A stretch of DNA of 64,000 bases from Geodermatophilus dictyosporus (GCF_900115505.1 NZ_FOWQ01000004.1:304250-368249); one strand, 5' to 3'; shown: positions 6,948 through 16,678, counted from the first letter of the stretch. A program made the numbers and translations. Notes: generated by a model from the sequence alone, not told the origin.

Positions 6948-7805
6948 TCAGTGCGCCTTGGCGAGGGTCCCCAGGTAGAGCTCGATCACCTTCGGGTCGG
7001 TCATCAGCGACCGGCCGGTGTCGGTGTAGGCGTTGCGGCCCTGGTCGAGGACGTAGCCGCGGTCGCAGATCTGCAGGCAGCGGCGGGCGTTCTGCTCGAC
7101 CATGATGATCGAGACGCCGGTGGCGTTGATGCGCCGGCAGCGGATGAACACCTCGTCCTGGTACGCCGGCGAGAGGCCCGCCGACGGCTCGTCGAGCAGC
7201 AGCACCGAGGGGTCCATCATCAGCGCGCGGCCCATGGCGACCATCTGCCGCTCACCGCCCGACAGCGACCCCGCCTTGCCCTTGCGCCGCTCGCCGAGCA
7301 GCGGGAACAGGTCGACGACGTAGTCGAAGCGGTCCTTGAACGTCTTCGACCGAAGGTAGACGCCCATCTGCATGTTCTCCTCGATGGTCAGCGAGGGGAA
7401 CACGTTGTTGTTCTGCGGCACGTAGCCCACGCCCAGCGACACCAGCCGGTGCGCCGGGGCGGAGGTGATGTCCTCACCGCGCAGCGACACCTGCCCCGAG
7501 CGCACGGGGATGAGCCCGAACAGGGTCTTGAGCAGCGTCGACTTGCCGGCCCCGTTCGGGCCGATGATGCCGACGAGCTCGCCCTCCTGCAGGTAGAAGT
7601 CGCAGCCGCGCAGGATGTTGACACCGGGCACGTAGCCGGCGACCAGGTCGTCGGCGCGCACCAGGGCGCCCTCCGCGAGGCGCAGGTGCTCCTCGCGGGT
7701 GGCGGCCTTCTCCGCCGGGGAGAGCTCGGTGCTCCCCGCGGCGGCCTCGTCGGCGCGGGTGACGTCCTCGCCGGACTCGTCGACCTCGAACAGCGGCTCG
7801 CTCAT
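6948..7805 (-). CDS. livF: High-affinity branched-chain amino acid ABC transporter ATP-binding protein LivF
   Basis: 285 residues. Walker A GPNGAGKST, Q-loop (YVPQNNNVF), signature LSGGERQ, Walker B VLLLDEPSAG and the switch region IIMVEQN with the LivF-type Gln in place of His. About 50 acidic residues precede the ABC domain, an unusual N-terminal extension. As one of two different ATPases it energises import with LivG and the permeases LivH/LivM. Its start codon overlaps the livG stop by 4 bp (ATGA). Last gene of the operon, followed by a strong hairpin. Confidence 0.93.
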   Translation of the reverse strand: MSEPLFEVDESGEDVTRADEAAAGSTELSPAEKAATREEHLRLAEGALVRADDLVAGYVPGVNILRGCDFYLQEGELVGIIGPNGAGKSTLLKTLFGLIPVRSGQVSLRGEDITSAPAHRLVSLGVGYVPQNNNVFPSLTIEENMQMGVYLRSKTFKDRFDYVVDLFPLLGERRKGKAGSLSGGERQMVAMGRALMMDPSVLLLDEPSAGLSPAYQDEVFIRCRRINATGVSIIMVEQNARRCLQICDRGYVLDQGRNAYTDTGRSLMTDPKVIELYLGTLAKAH

Positions 7806-8827
7806 CGTCCCTCTCCCCGGGTGGTGGTGTCGGAGTCGATGACCTCACCGTGCTCCTCGTGTGCGATCCGCCGCTCGGCCTCGGCGAGGACCTGGTCCTC
7901 CTCCTCGACGGTGAGCGGCGCGTCGTGGTGGGCACCGAGGTAGGCGTCGACGACGGCCTGGTTCTGGCTGATCGACTCGGGCGGACCCTCGGCGATCACC
8001 CGGCCGGCGGCCATGACGACGACCCAGTCGCTGATGTCGCGGACCACGTCCATGTCGTGCTCGACGAAGATCACCGTCATGCCCTCCTCGCGGAGGTCCT
8101 TGACGTGGCCGAGCAGGCTCTGGGTCAGCGCCGGGTTCACGCCGGCCATCGGCTCGTCGAGCATGACGACCTGCGGGTCGCTCATCAGCGCCCGCGCCAT
8201 CTCCAGGAGCTTGCGCTGACCGCCGGAGAGGGTGCCGGCGAACTCGTCCTTCTTGGCGTCGAGCTTGAACCGCCGCAGCAGCTCGAGCGCCTTCTCGGTG
8301 TTCGCCTTCTCCTGCGACCGCCAGGTGCCGGGCACCAGGGCGCGCAGGAAGCTCTCCCCCCGCTGGCCCTGGGCGCCGAGCAGCATGTTCTCCAGCACCG
8401 TGAGGCGCGAGAGCGCCTTGGTGAGCTGGAAGGTGCGGACGACGCCGAGCCGGGCCACCTGGTGCGGCGCCAGCTTGCCCAGCGGGCGGCCGTCGAACGA
8501 CCAGGTCCCGGTGTTGGGCTGGTCGAAGCCGGTGAGCAGGTTGAACAGCGTCGTCTTGCCCGCACCGTTGGGCCCGATCAGGCCGGTGATGCCGCCGCGC
8601 TGGATCTCCAGGCGGTCGACCGACACCGCGGTCAGGCCGCCGAAGGTGCGGGTGACGTTCTCGACGACGATCGCCGGGTCGGGCTTGGCGACGCCGACCT
8701 CCCAGGGCACGTCGCGCAGCGCCGCCTGGGCCAGCCGCTGGGGCGCGCCCCGGTGGGCGGGACCCTTGTCCAGCGACGCGGCGTGCGCGCCGGTGGGGGT
8801 GTTCTCAGCGGGCATCTCACCGGGCAT
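7802..8827 (-). CDS. livG: Branched-chain amino acid ABC transporter ATP-binding protein LivG
   Basis: 341 residues. Walker A GPNGAGKTT, signature LSGGQRK, Walker B VVMLDEPMAGVNP (LivG-type) and switch VIFVEHDMD. About 50 N-terminal residues precede the ABC domain and ~45 charged residues follow it. Start taken at 8827, overlapping the 3' end of livM by 11 bp; an ATG at 8815 is an alternative. Partner of LivF in the heteromeric importer. Confidence 0.93.
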   Translation of the reverse strand: MPGEMPAENTPTGAHAASLDKGPAHRGAPQRLAQAALRDVPWEVGVAKPDPAIVVENVTRTFGGLTAVSVDRLEIQRGGITGLIGPNGAGKTTLFNLLTGFDQPNTGTWSFDGRPLGKLAPHQVARLGVVRTFQLTKALSRLTVLENMLLGAQGQRGESFLRALVPGTWRSQEKANTEKALELLRRFKLDAKKDEFAGTLSGGQRKLLEMARALMSDPQVVMLDEPMAGVNPALTQSLLGHVKDLREEGMTVIFVEHDMDVVRDISDWVVVMAAGRVIAEGPPESISQNQAVVDAYLGAHHDAPLTVEEEDQVLAEAERRIAHEEHGEVIDSDTTTRGEGR

Positions 8828-9815
8828 CGAGCATCACCTCTCGTCGGTCGCCGAAGATGCCCTGCGGCCGGAAGACGAGCAGCAGCATCAGGCCCAGCCC
8901 CACCAGGACGAAGCGGATCTGCGCCACGTCGGTGGCGGAGAGCAGCCCCTCGGGGATGATCCCGTTGCTGATCAGTGCCCGCAGACCGGTGTCGGCGAAC
9001 TGGATCACGAACAGCAGGATGACCGCGCCGACCACCGGGCCGAGCACGCGGGCGGCGCCGCCCAGGATGAGGACGGCGTAGGCGAGGAACGTGTTGGCGT
9101 TCTGGAACTGGTCGGGGTTCGCCGCGCCGGTGCCCACCACGTAGACCATCCCACCGAGCGCGCCGATGACGCCGCCGAGCACCAGCGACTGCATCTTGTA
9201 GAGGTAGACGTTCTTGCCGAGCGCGCGGACGGCGTCCTCGTCCTCGCGGATGGCCTTGAGCACCCGGCCCCAGGGGCTGCGCACGAGCAGCCACACGAGC
9301 AGGCACAGCAGCGCCACCAGCACCCAGCCGACCAGCGCCACCCACAGCTCGCCGCCGCTCCAGCGGGTGCCGAGGATCGAGTAGCGCTGACCGGTGTCCC
9401 ACGGCGCCAGGGAGACGAAGTCGCCGTTGAACGCCGAGAGGCCCCGGGTGCCGCCGGTGACCTCGCTGGCCGACACCGACCGGAAGAGCAGTCTCAGTCC
9501 CTCCGCCGTCGCGATGGTCGCGATGGCGAGGTAGTCCGCGCGCAGCCGCAGGGTCGGCAGGCCCAGCAGCAGCGCCAGGACGACGGCCGCGCCCAGGCCG
9601 ACGAGCACGCCGACCCAGAAGTCCAGGCCCCACTGGCTCACCGAGATGGCGATGCCGAACCCGCCGAGCAGGGCGAAGGCGATCTGCCCGAAGTTCAGCA
9701 GGCCGGTGTAGCCGAAGTGCACGTTGAGGCCGATGGCCAGCAGCGCGAAGAACACCGCCTGGAAGCCGAGCGCCGACTTGCCGGCGACGGCGAGCGCGTT
9801 GATGAGGTCGCCCAT
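8817..9815 (-). CDS. livM: Branched-chain amino acid ABC transporter permease LivM
   Basis: 332-residue integral membrane permease with the BPD_transp_2 pattern: GYTGLLNFGQIAFALLGGFG near residue 36, a DYLAIATIATAEG segment and about eight hydrophobic spans, with a hydrophilic extracytoplasmic insert around 115-150. It forms the translocation channel together with LivH. Start ATG at 9815, 3 bp after the livH stop, indicating cotranscription. Confidence 0.93.
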   Translation of the reverse strand: MGDLINALAVAGKSALGFQAVFFALLAIGLNVHFGYTGLLNFGQIAFALLGGFGIAISVSQWGLDFWVGVLVGLGAAVVLALLLGLPTLRLRADYLAIATIATAEGLRLLFRSVSASEVTGGTRGLSAFNGDFVSLAPWDTGQRYSILGTRWSGGELWVALVGWVLVALLCLLVWLLVRSPWGRVLKAIREDEDAVRALGKNVYLYKMQSLVLGGVIGALGGMVYVVGTGAANPDQFQNANTFLAYAVLILGGAARVLGPVVGAVILLFVIQFADTGLRALISNGIIPEGLLSATDVAQIRFVLVGLGLMLLLVFRPQGIFGDRREVMLDAR

Positions 9816-9818
9816 GGC

Positions 9819-11156
9819 TCAGCCGATCCGTGCGCGGCTGCCCAGGATCCCCTGGGGCCGGATGACGAGGATGACGATGAGGAGCAGCAGCCCGCCGACG
9901 TACTTGACGTCGTTGGGGATGACCAGCGTCGACATCTGCACGAAGACGCCGACGATGACGCTGCCCACGAGGGCGCCGTAGGCCGTGCCCAGGCCACCGA
10001 GGGTGACGCCGGCGAACATCAGCAGCAGCAGCTGGAAGCCCATGTCCCAGCGGACCTGGTCGGACAGGCCGAGCAGGACGCCGCCCAGGGCCGCGAGCGA
10101 GCCGCCCATCATCCACACGACCAGGATCACCCGGTTGACGTTGATGCCGGAGGAGGCGGCCAGGTCGCGGTTGTCGGCGACCGCACGCATCGCCTTGCCG
10201 ATCTTGGTGCGCTGCAGCATGACGGCGACCAGGACCAGGACGACCACCGAGATGATGATCGAGACCAGCGACTGGTTGGTCAGCCGGAACAGGCCGTAGT
10301 CGACCGCCCGCGAGGCGCCCAGGCCCGTGTAGGGGTTGGAGTCGCCGCCGTAGAGGATCTGGACGAGGTAGCGCAGCAGCAGCGACAGGCCGATCGAGAC
10401 GACCAGCGCGGCGACCAGGCCGGTGCCGCGGCGGCGCAGCGGCCGCCACAGGCCGAGTTCGTTGAGGGCGCCGAAGGCAGCGCCGCCGATCATGGCGATG
10501 ATCGCGGCCGGGATGATCGGCACGCCGAGGCCGACGTTGACCCACCAGGCGAACAGCGCACCGATGGTCACCAGCTCGCCGTGCGCGAAGTTGGTCAGGC
10601 CGGTGGTGCCGAAGATCAGCGACAGGCCGACCGCGGAGATCGCGATGAGCAGGCCGAAGCGCAGGCCGTCGACGAACAGCTGGATGGCGCGGACGTTGCC
10701 GCCGCCGGACCCGGTGCTGCCGTCGTTGAGGCCGAACTGCACCGGCTGGCGCCGTCCGGCGTCGACGGTGACCGTGCGGCTGTCCTCGCCGCTGAGCACG
10801 ACGCCCTCGGGCAGCGAGTCGGCGTCGATGGTGACGGTGTACTGGCCGGGACCGGGGAGGTCGACGGCGAAGCGGCCCTCGTCGTCGGTCTCGGCGGTGT
10901 CGACGTCGTCGCCGTCGGCGGTGGTGACGGTGACCTCGATGCCCTCGATGGGGCCGCTGCGGCTGGTCTGCAGGGTGCCGATGACCTGCTCGCCCTCGGC
11001 GCCGGCGGTGCCGGGGACGAGGACGGCCAGGCCGCACGCGGCGACGAGGACCAGCAGGAGCCGGAGCAGCACCCTGCTGGCGGCCGTCCCGGGGCCGGAG
11101 CGGATCGCGCCCCGGGCGTCCCTGGTCCGCCCGGCACGGGCTGACGGGTGCCTCAC
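9819..11156 (-). CDS. livH: LivH permease with N-terminal signal peptide and extracytoplasmic beta-domain
   Basis: 445 residues. Start taken as the GTG at 11156, which has GGGAGG 4 nt upstream on the minus strand; the open frame extends to 11330 without a credible start. Residues ~27-53 are a hydrophobic signal segment ending AEGEQ. Residues ~55-140 look like a carboxypeptidase-regulatory/transthyretin-like beta-sandwich (IEGIEVTVTTADGD, AETDDEGRFAVDLPGPGQYTVTI). Residues ~150-445 are a normal LivH permease (GTTGLTNFAHGELVTIGA, about eight spans). The permease domain is certain; the fused domain is inferred from pattern. First gene of livHMGF. GNAT gene is divergent, with 192 bp between. Confidence 0.9.
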   Translation of the reverse strand: MRHPSARAGRTRDARGAIRSGPGTAASRVLLRLLLVLVAACGLAVLVPGTAGAEGEQVIGTLQTSRSGPIEGIEVTVTTADGDDVDTAETDDEGRFAVDLPGPGQYTVTIDADSLPEGVVLSGEDSRTVTVDAGRRQPVQFGLNDGSTGSGGGNVRAIQLFVDGLRFGLLIAISAVGLSLIFGTTGLTNFAHGELVTIGALFAWWVNVGLGVPIIPAAIIAMIGGAAFGALNELGLWRPLRRRGTGLVAALVVSIGLSLLLRYLVQILYGGDSNPYTGLGASRAVDYGLFRLTNQSLVSIIISVVVLVLVAVMLQRTKIGKAMRAVADNRDLAASSGINVNRVILVVWMMGGSLAALGGVLLGLSDQVRWDMGFQLLLLMFAGVTLGGLGTAYGALVGSVIVGVFVQMSTLVIPNDVKYVGGLLLLIVILVIRPQGILGSRARIG

Positions 11157-11348
11157 ACAACCTCCCTGGTCGTGGCAGTGGAGCCCGGACGGTAACCCAG
11201 CGGCGTCGCTTCGCCGTTCCCTCGTCGCCCACCTGTGACCGAAGCGCGACACGCGCGGGTGACCGCCCGTGTCCGCCCGACCGGCGCGTCGCAGCGGCGC
11301 GCGGTCGCCGGGGGTGCAGGCTCGCGGCACCGTCCAGGGGAGGACACC

Positions 11349-11990
11349 GTGTCAGGTACCGGTCAGCGGTCCCGCGTGGTCACGCGCACGGCACGTCCGG
11401 GCGACCTGCCCGCCGTCCTGGCGCTGGTGCGCCAGCACCGCGTCGAGGCGCACGCCGAGGGCGTCCTCACCGGGCAGACGCCCGGCGCCGCGGCGGCTGC
11501 CGGCTTCCGGCGGCTGCTGGCCGACCCCGCGCACCGCGTCGTCCTCGCGGTGCTGCCCGGGGCGAACGCGCGGGACGGCAGCGGGTCGGCCGGAGAGGTC
11601 GCCGTCGGCCTGGCCGTGCTCGGGCTCGACCCGCTCTCGGCGCTGCTCGGCGTCCCCCAGGTGACCGTCGACAACCTCGTCGTCCACCGCGACCACCGGC
11701 GGCGCGGCGTCGGGGCGGCGCTGCTCGCCGCGGCCGCCGGGCACGCCGGCGACGTCGGTGCCGAGCACGTCGTGGTCGCGGTCGGGGGGCACGAGGCCGA
11801 GCGGCAGCGGTTCTTCGCGCGGATGGGCTTCGCGCCGCTGACCACCCGGCGGATCGTGCCGCGGGAGACGCTGCTGCGGTCGCTGGCCGCCTGGCAGCGG
11901 GGCGGGGTGCCCGTGCCCCGGCGGCCGGTGCCGCGCCGCCGTCCGGTCCCGCGCGGCCTGGCCCCCTACGGCGCGGTGGCCGAGGGCTAA
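11349..11990 (+). CDS. GNAT-family N-acetyltransferase
   Basis: 213 residues. The acetyl-CoA binding core is visible as VTVDNLVVHRDHRRRGVGAALL (motif A, residues ~105-125), followed by HVVVAVGGHEAERQRFFARMGF. The start is GTG at 11349, with AGGGGAGGA about 5 nt upstream. The C-terminal ~25 residues are an Arg/Pro-rich tail with repeated VPRR-type units. The substrate is unknown. Divergent from the liv operon, without other functional link. Confidence 0.85.
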   Translation: MSGTGQRSRVVTRTARPGDLPAVLALVRQHRVEAHAEGVLTGQTPGAAAAAGFRRLLADPAHRVVLAVLPGANARDGSGSAGEVAVGLAVLGLDPLSALLGVPQVTVDNLVVHRDHRRRGVGAALLAAAAGHAGDVGAEHVVVAVGGHEAERQRFFARMGFAPLTTRRIVPRETLLRSLAAWQRGGVPVPRRPVPRRRPVPRGLAPYGAVAEG

Positions 11991-11994
11991 CCGG

Positions 11995-12054
11995 CTCCTG
12001 CGCGGCGATCTCCTGCGCGGCGATCTCCTGCGCGGTGATCTCCTACGTGGCGAG
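11995..12054. repeat. Four tandem 15-bp units
   Basis: Units CTCCTGCGCGGCGAT start at 11995, 12010, 12025 and 12040; the fourth is degenerate and runs over the last codons of the thioesterase gene, so the array has grown from or into the coding end. Confidence 0.8.
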
Positions 12055-12456
12055 GATCGCGCAGGTCAGCCGGGCGCTGGCCGTCGTCCGCCCCCGGTCG
12101 TCGGTGACCTCGATGAGGAAGGTCGACAGCGTCCGGCCGCGGCGCACCGGCGTGCACACCGCGGTCACCGTGCCCTGCGTGGCCGCCCGCAGGTAGCTGG
12201 CGTTGAGCTCCACGCCCACGACCCGCCGGCCGGGGCCGGCGCCGATGACGGCCGCCCAGGACCCCAGGGACTCCACCAGCGCGCAGGTGGCGCCCCCGTG
12301 CAGCAGCCCGTAGGGCTGCTCGTTGCCCTCGACCGGCATCGTGGCCACCAGCCGGTCGGGGGAGTAGTCGACGATCTCGATGCCCAGCTTGTCGTCGAGC
12401 GGGCTGCGGGCCACCGCCGGCAGCCAGTCCGGAGGAGAGGTCGTCACGCCGGGCAC
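12043..12456 (-). CDS. Hotdog-fold thioesterase (PaaI/YdiI-like)
   Basis: 137 residues, single hotdog domain. The diagnostic segment is QPYGLLHGGATCALVES (residues ~47-63), with the His-Gly-Gly motif and the downstream acidic residue E62 of the 4HBT/PaaI type. VVGVELNASYLRAA follows. It probably hydrolyses an acyl- or aroyl-CoA. It is divergent from polA (71 bp between), an arrangement I recall in other actinobacteria. Start GTG at 12456; GTG at 12447 is also possible. Confidence 0.85.
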   Translation of the reverse strand: MPGVTTSPPDWLPAVARSPLDDKLGIEIVDYSPDRLVATMPVEGNEQPYGLLHGGATCALVESLGSWAAVIGAGPGRRVVGVELNASYLRAATQGTVTAVCTPVRRGRTLSTFLIEVTDDRGRTTASARLTCAILAT

Positions 12457-12513
12457 GGTAGCCAGCGCCCGCAGTGACCTCCGGTGCGGGCCCGGACCGT
12501 CCCCGCCCGGACC

Positions 12514-12519
12514 TAGGAT
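12514..12519 (+). promoter_or_regulatory. -10 element of polA, leaderless type
   Basis: TAGGAT 8 nt before the ATG, with no ribosome binding site, consistent with transcription starting at the ATG. Confidence 0.5.
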
Positions 12520-12527
12520 CGGCGGCG

Positions 12528-15266
12528 ATGTCCGCTCCGGTGACCACCCCCGCGCCCACCGCCCCCTCGAGTACGGGGACGCGGCCGCGGTTGCTGCTCC
12601 TCGACGGGCACTCGCTGGCCTACCGCGCGTTCTTCGCCCTGCCGGTGGAGAACTTCTCGACGACGACGGGCCAGCCGACCAACGCCGTGTACGGCTTCAC
12701 GTCGATGCTGATCAACGTGCTGCGCGACGAGCAGCCCACGCACCTGGCGGTCGCCTTCGACGTCGGCCGCAAGACCTTCCGCAGCGAGATCTACGCGGAG
12801 TACAAGGCCAACCGCACCGAGAGCCCGACGGACTTCCGCGGCCAGGTCAGCCTCATCCAGGAGGTGCTGGGGGCGCTGCACGTCCCGGTGATCACCGCGG
12901 AGGGCTACGAGGCCGACGACGTCATCGCCACGCTCACCGTGCAGGCCGTCGAGCAGGGCATGGACGTGCTCATCTGCACCGGTGACCGCGACGCGCTGCA
13001 GCTGGTGAACGAGCACGTCACCGTGCTCTACCCGCGCAAGGGCGTCTCCGACCTGACCCGGTTCACGCCGGAGGAGGTCGAGGCCAAGTACGGGCTGACG
13101 CCGCGGCAGTACCCCGACTTCGCCGCGCTGCGGGGCGACCCGAGCGACAACCTGCCCAGCATCCCGAGCGTGGGGGAGAAGACCGCGGCCAAGTGGGTCC
13201 GCGAGTACGGCTCCCTCGACGAGCTCGTCGACCGGGTCGACACGGTGAAGGGCAAGGTCGGCGAGAAGCTGCGCGAGCACCTGTCCTCGGTGCTGCAGAA
13301 CCGCCGGCTCACCGAGCTCGACCGGCAGGTGCCCCTCGAGGTGGGCCCGCAGGACCTCGCCGTGCGCGCCTGGGACCGCAACGAGGTGCACACCCTCTTC
13401 GACAACCTGCAGTTCCGGGTGCTGCGCGACCGGCTGTTCGCCACGCTGTCCAGCGCCGAGCCCGAGGTCGAGGGCGGCTTCGACGTCACCGCCGACGTCG
13501 TCCCCGCCGGGGGCGTGGCCGCCTGGCTCGACGCGCACGCCCGCACCGGGCGCACCGGCGTCGTCTTCCGCGGGACCTGGGGGCGGGGCACCGGCGAGCT
13601 GACCGGCCTGGCGCTGGCCGCCGGTGACGACCACGCCGTGTTCGTCGGCACCGGTCCCGAGCTCGACGCCGCCGACGAGCGGGCCCTGGCCGACTGGCTG
13701 GCCGACCCGGCGACGGAGAAGGTCGCCCACGACGTCAAGGGCCCGCTGCTGGCGGTGTGGGCGCGCGGCTGGGACCTGCAGGGCCTGGTGAGCGACACCG
13801 CGCTGGCCGCCTACCTGGCGCTGCCCGGTCAGCGGTCCTTCGACCTCGGCGACCTGGCGGTGCGCTACCTGCGCCGCGAGCTCAAGGACGCCGCCGCCCC
13901 CGACAGCCAGCTCACCCTCGACGGGATGGGCCCCAGCGAGGCCGACGTCGCCGCCGAGGCCGCGCACGCCGACGTCCTCAAGGCCGTCGCGGTCAACGAC
14001 CTCTCCGACGCCCTCGAGCAGGTGCTCGGGCAGCGGGGCGGCGACCACCTGCTGGGCGAGATCGAGCTGCCGCTCACCCGCGTGCTCGCCGGCCTGGAGC
14101 GCACCGGCATCGCCGTGGACACCGAGCTGCTGCACGAGCTGCAGCGCGAGTTCGCCGAGGGCGTGGCCGCCGCGGCCGCCGAGGCCTACGCCGTCATCGG
14201 GCACGAGATCAACCTGGGCTCGCCCAAGCAGCTGCAGGCGGTGCTGTTCGACGAGCTGGGCCTGCCGAAGACCAAGAAGATCAAGAGCGGTTACACCACC
14301 GACGCCGACGCGCTCACCTACCTGCTGGCCCAGACCGGGCACCCGTTCCTCGAGCACCTGCTGCGCCACCGCGACGTCACCCGGCTGCGCACGGTCATCG
14401 ACGGCCTGATCCCGATGGTCGACGACGCCGGCCGCATCCACACCACGTACCAGCAGACGATCGCCGCCACCGGCCGGCTGTCCTCCATCGACCCGAACCT
14501 GCAGAACATCCCGATCCGCACCGCCGAGGGCCGGCGGATCCGCCAGGCGTTCGTCGTCGGCCCGGGCTTCGAGTCGCTGATGACCGCCGACTACAGCCAG
14601 ATCGAGATGCGGATCATGGCGCACCTCTCCGGCGACGAGGGCCTCATCGAGGCCTTCACGTCGGGGGAGGACCTGCACTCCTTCGTCGCCTCCCGGGCCT
14701 ACGACATCCCGATCGAGGACGTCGACCCGGAGATGCGCCGCCGGATCAAGGCGATGAGCTACGGCCTGGCCTACGGGCTCTCCGCCTACGGCCTTGCCCA
14801 GCAGCTGCGCATCTCCACCGAGGAGGCGCGCGAGCAGATGCACGCCTACTTCGAGCGCTTCGGCGGGATCCGCGAGTACCTCGACGGGGTCGTCGACGAC
14901 GCCCGCCAGACCGGCTACACCGAGACGACGCTGGGTCGCCGCCGCTACCTCCCCGACCTGACCAGCGACAACGGGCAGCGGCGGCAGATGGCCGAGCGGA
15001 TGGCGCTCAACGCTCCCATCCAGGGGTCGGCCGCCGACGTCATCAAGGTGGCGATGCTCGGCGTCGACCGGGCGATCACCGCCGGGGGCCTGTCCTCCCG
15101 GGTGCTGCTGCAGGTGCACGACGAGCTCGTGCTCGAGGTGGCGCCGGGTGAGCGGGAGGAGCTCGAGGCGCTGGTGCGCCGCGAGATGGCCGGCGCCGCG
15201 CAGCTGTCGGTGCCGCTGGAGGTCTCGGTCGGCTACGGCGCCAGCTGGGACGCCGCCGCCCACTGA
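12528..15266 (+). CDS. polA: DNA polymerase I
   Basis: 912 residues. It has an N-terminal 5' nuclease domain (~20-320; [54 protein letters not shown]). A degenerate 3'-5' exonuclease-like domain follows (~340-530). The polymerase domain (~540-912) has motif [17 protein letters not shown], the O-helix region [19 protein letters not shown] and motif [10 protein letters not shown]. In the middle domain the DxE of exonuclease motif I is missing ([10 protein letters not shown]), so proofreading is probably lost, as in other actinobacterial Pol I. Role: Okazaki fragment processing and repair synthesis. Confidence 0.97.
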   Translation: MSAPVTTPAPTAPSSTGTRPRLLLLDGHSLAYRAFFALPVENFSTTTGQPTNAVYGFTSMLINVLRDEQPTHLAVAFDVGRKTFRSEIYAEYKANRTESPTDFRGQVSLIQEVLGALHVPVITAEGYEADDVIATLTVQAVEQGMDVLICTGDRDALQLVNEHVTVLYPRKGVSDLTRFTPEEVEAKYGLTPRQYPDFAALRGDPSDNLPSIPSVGEKTAAKWVREYGSLDELVDRVDTVKGKVGEKLREHLSSVLQNRRLTELDRQVPLEVGPQDLAVRAWDRNEVHTLFDNLQFRVLRDRLFATLSSAEPEVEGGFDVTADVVPAGGVAAWLDAHARTGRTGVVFRGTWGRGTGELTGLALAAGDDHAVFVGTGPELDAADERALADWLADPATEKVAHDVKGPLLAVWARGWDLQGLVSDTALAAYLALPGQRSFDLGDLAVRYLRRELKDAAAPDSQLTLDGMGPSEADVAAEAAHADVLKAVAVNDLSDALEQVLGQRGGDHLLGEIELPLTRVLAGLERTGIAVDTELLHELQREFAEGVAAAAAEAYAVIGHEINLGSPKQLQAVLFDELGLPKTKKIKSGYTTDADALTYLLAQTGHPFLEHLLRHRDVTRLRTVIDGLIPMVDDAGRIHTTYQQTIAATGRLSSIDPNLQNIPIRTAEGRRIRQAFVVGPGFESLMTADYSQIEMRIMAHLSGDEGLIEAFTSGEDLHSFVASRAYDIPIEDVDPEMRRRIKAMSYGLAYGLSAYGLAQQLRISTEEAREQMHAYFERFGGIREYLDGVVDDARQTGYTETTLGRRRYLPDLTSDNGQRRQMAERMALNAPIQGSAADVIKVAMLGVDRAITAGGLSSRVLLQVHDELVLEVAPGEREELEALVRREMAGAAQLSVPLEVSVGYGASWDAAAH

Positions 15267-15270
15267 GGCA

Positions 15271-15325
15271 GGACCCCGGTGCCCCCACGCCCCGCGCGCC
15301 CGGCGTGGGCCCCTGCACCGGGGCC
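15271..15325. repeat. Left arm of a 55-bp inverted repeat
   Basis: Matches the reverse complement of 15518-15572 at 47 of 55 positions, including the first 21 and last 12 bases without mismatch. Starts 5 bp after the polA stop. Its right end carries the dispersed CCCTGCACCGGGGCC element. Confidence 0.8.
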
Positions 15326-15340
15326 GGGCCCCCGCCCCGC

Positions 15341-15735
15341 GGCGTGCGGCGGGTCCCGGTCGCCGGCAGTCCCGGTGCCGGCAGGACCACGCCGGCCCGC
15401 GAGCTCGCCGGCCGGCTGGGCCTGCCCCACACCGAGACGGACGCGCCGTGCCACGGTCCCGGCTGGGTGCCGCGGCCGGCGTCCGCGGCCGACGTCGACG
15501 CCCTGCCGGCCTGGAGCGGCCCCGGTGCAGGGACCCGTGTCGAGCGTGCGAGGCGTGGGGGCACCGGGGTCCTCTCCCAGTACCCGTCGGTGCAGCCGCA
15601 GCTGAACGGCCCGGGGTCCGCCGCGATCCGGCGGGACGACGCCACGACCTTCGGCGCCGCGGCGCGCACCCGCGGGCTCGTCGTGCGGCCGCAGGGCGTG
15701 CGGGCCGCCGACCGGTGGCTCGCCGCCCAGGGCCG
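15341..15735 (+). pseudogene. Decayed P-loop NTPase (adenylate kinase/FlaR-like) remnant
   Basis: Residues readable in one frame from 15341 resemble the N-terminus of small P-loop kinases: [11 protein letters not shown] (Walker A with Lys changed to Arg), [26 protein letters not shown]. Similarity stops at 15516, exactly where the right inverted-repeat arm begins. A further stretch near 15675-15720 ([10 protein letters not shown]) may be the old C-terminus. No start codon with a ribosome binding site is evident and the middle is missing, so this is not a working gene. The family assignment is by eye. Confidence 0.5.
15518..15572. repeat. Right arm of a 55-bp inverted repeat
   Basis: Inverted partner of 15271-15325; the arms are separated by 192 bp containing the NTPase fragment. 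A terminator role for polA and the convergent methyltransferase is possible, but the spacing is unlike a hairpin. Confidence 0.8.
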
Positions 15736-15763
15736 ACCCCGAGCCTCGACCTCGGGTCGATGG

Positions 15764-16603
15764 TCAGGGTCGGTGCGCCACCAGGACCAGCGTGCCCGGG
15801 ACGAGGGCCCCCCGCTCCGGGGACCACTGCCCCCACACCTCGGTGCGGCCCGGCGTCCACTCGGGCTCGACCAGGTCGTCGAGCACCAGGCCGGCGCCGA
15901 CGACCGCGCGCACCCAGTCGCCCACCGTGCGGTGGTGCTCGACGTAGACCGTCCGCCCCTCGCCGTCGGTCTCCACGTAGGGCCGCCGGTCGAAGTAGGA
16001 GGACACCACGTGCAGGTCGTCGGGGTCGGGGGAGTCGGGCAGCGGCCAGCGGAAGGGGTGGTTGACCGACGCCGCGAACCGCCCGCCCGGGCGCAGCACC
16101 CGCGCCACCTCGGCCAGCGCCCCCTCGACGTCGGCGACGAACGGCAGCCCGCCGAAGGCCGAGCAGACGACGTCGACCGACGCGTCGGCCAGCGGCAGCG
16201 CGCCGGTGTCGGCCTGCAGCAGCGGGACGGGCAGGCCGGTGGCGCGGCCCAGCTCGGCGGCCCGGGCGAGCATGCCGGCGGACACGTCGAGCGCGACGAC
16301 GTCGGCCCCCGCCCGGCGCAGCCAGCGGGCGCAGGGCGCCGAGCCGCAGCCGACCTCCAGCACCCGGCGCCCGGCGACGTCGCCGAGCAGGTGCGCGTCG
16401 GCCTCGCGCAGTCCCTCGGGGCACCACAGGAAGTCCACGTCGCCGAGGTCCGCGCCGTGCTCGGCGAGGTAGGCCGGTGCGGCGGCGTCCCACCAGCCGC
16501 GGTTGGCCCGCGCCGACTCCTCGGGGCCCGCGGGGCGCCGCTCGACGCCACCGGCGGCGGGGTAGCCGTCGGGGCCCAGCGGCAGGGCGGTCGGCGGGCT
16601 CAT
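15764..16603 (-). CDS. Class I SAM-dependent methyltransferase
   Basis: 279 residues. SAM-binding motif [16 protein letters not shown] (~residues 85-100), motif II acidic end [11 protein letters not shown], and the post-motif [18 protein letters not shown] typical of Methyltransf_11 proteins. The start is taken as the ATG at 16603 ([10 protein letters not shown]); the open frame upstream is Arg-rich and not protein-like. The substrate is unknown. Convergent with polA; 212 bp separates its start from rpsA, which is transcribed away. Confidence 0.85.
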   Translation of the reverse strand: MSPPTALPLGPDGYPAAGGVERRPAGPEESARANRGWWDAAAPAYLAEHGADLGDVDFLWCPEGLREADAHLLGDVAGRRVLEVGCGSAPCARWLRRAGADVVALDVSAGMLARAAELGRATGLPVPLLQADTGALPLADASVDVVCSAFGGLPFVADVEGALAEVARVLRPGGRFAASVNHPFRWPLPDSPDPDDLHVVSSYFDRRPYVETDGEGRTVYVEHHRTVGDWVRAVVGAGLVLDDLVEPEWTPGRTEVWGQWSPERGALVPGTLVLVAHRP

Positions 16604-16678
16604 GACACGCCGATGGTGACACGCCGCGCCGGTCCTGGCGGGTGTCGACCCAGGTGGACCCGCGCGCGCCCGCGTCCG

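Noticed and set aside
8232..11144. 970-codon open frame on the plus strand across the liv genes
   Set aside because: Antisense shadow of livG, livM and livH with Gln/Asp/His-rich low-complexity translation; no family pattern or ribosome binding site.
11995..12054. Short tandem array considered as a CRISPR
   Set aside because: Units are adjacent with no spacers, 15 bp long, and overlap a coding end; no cas genes are nearby.
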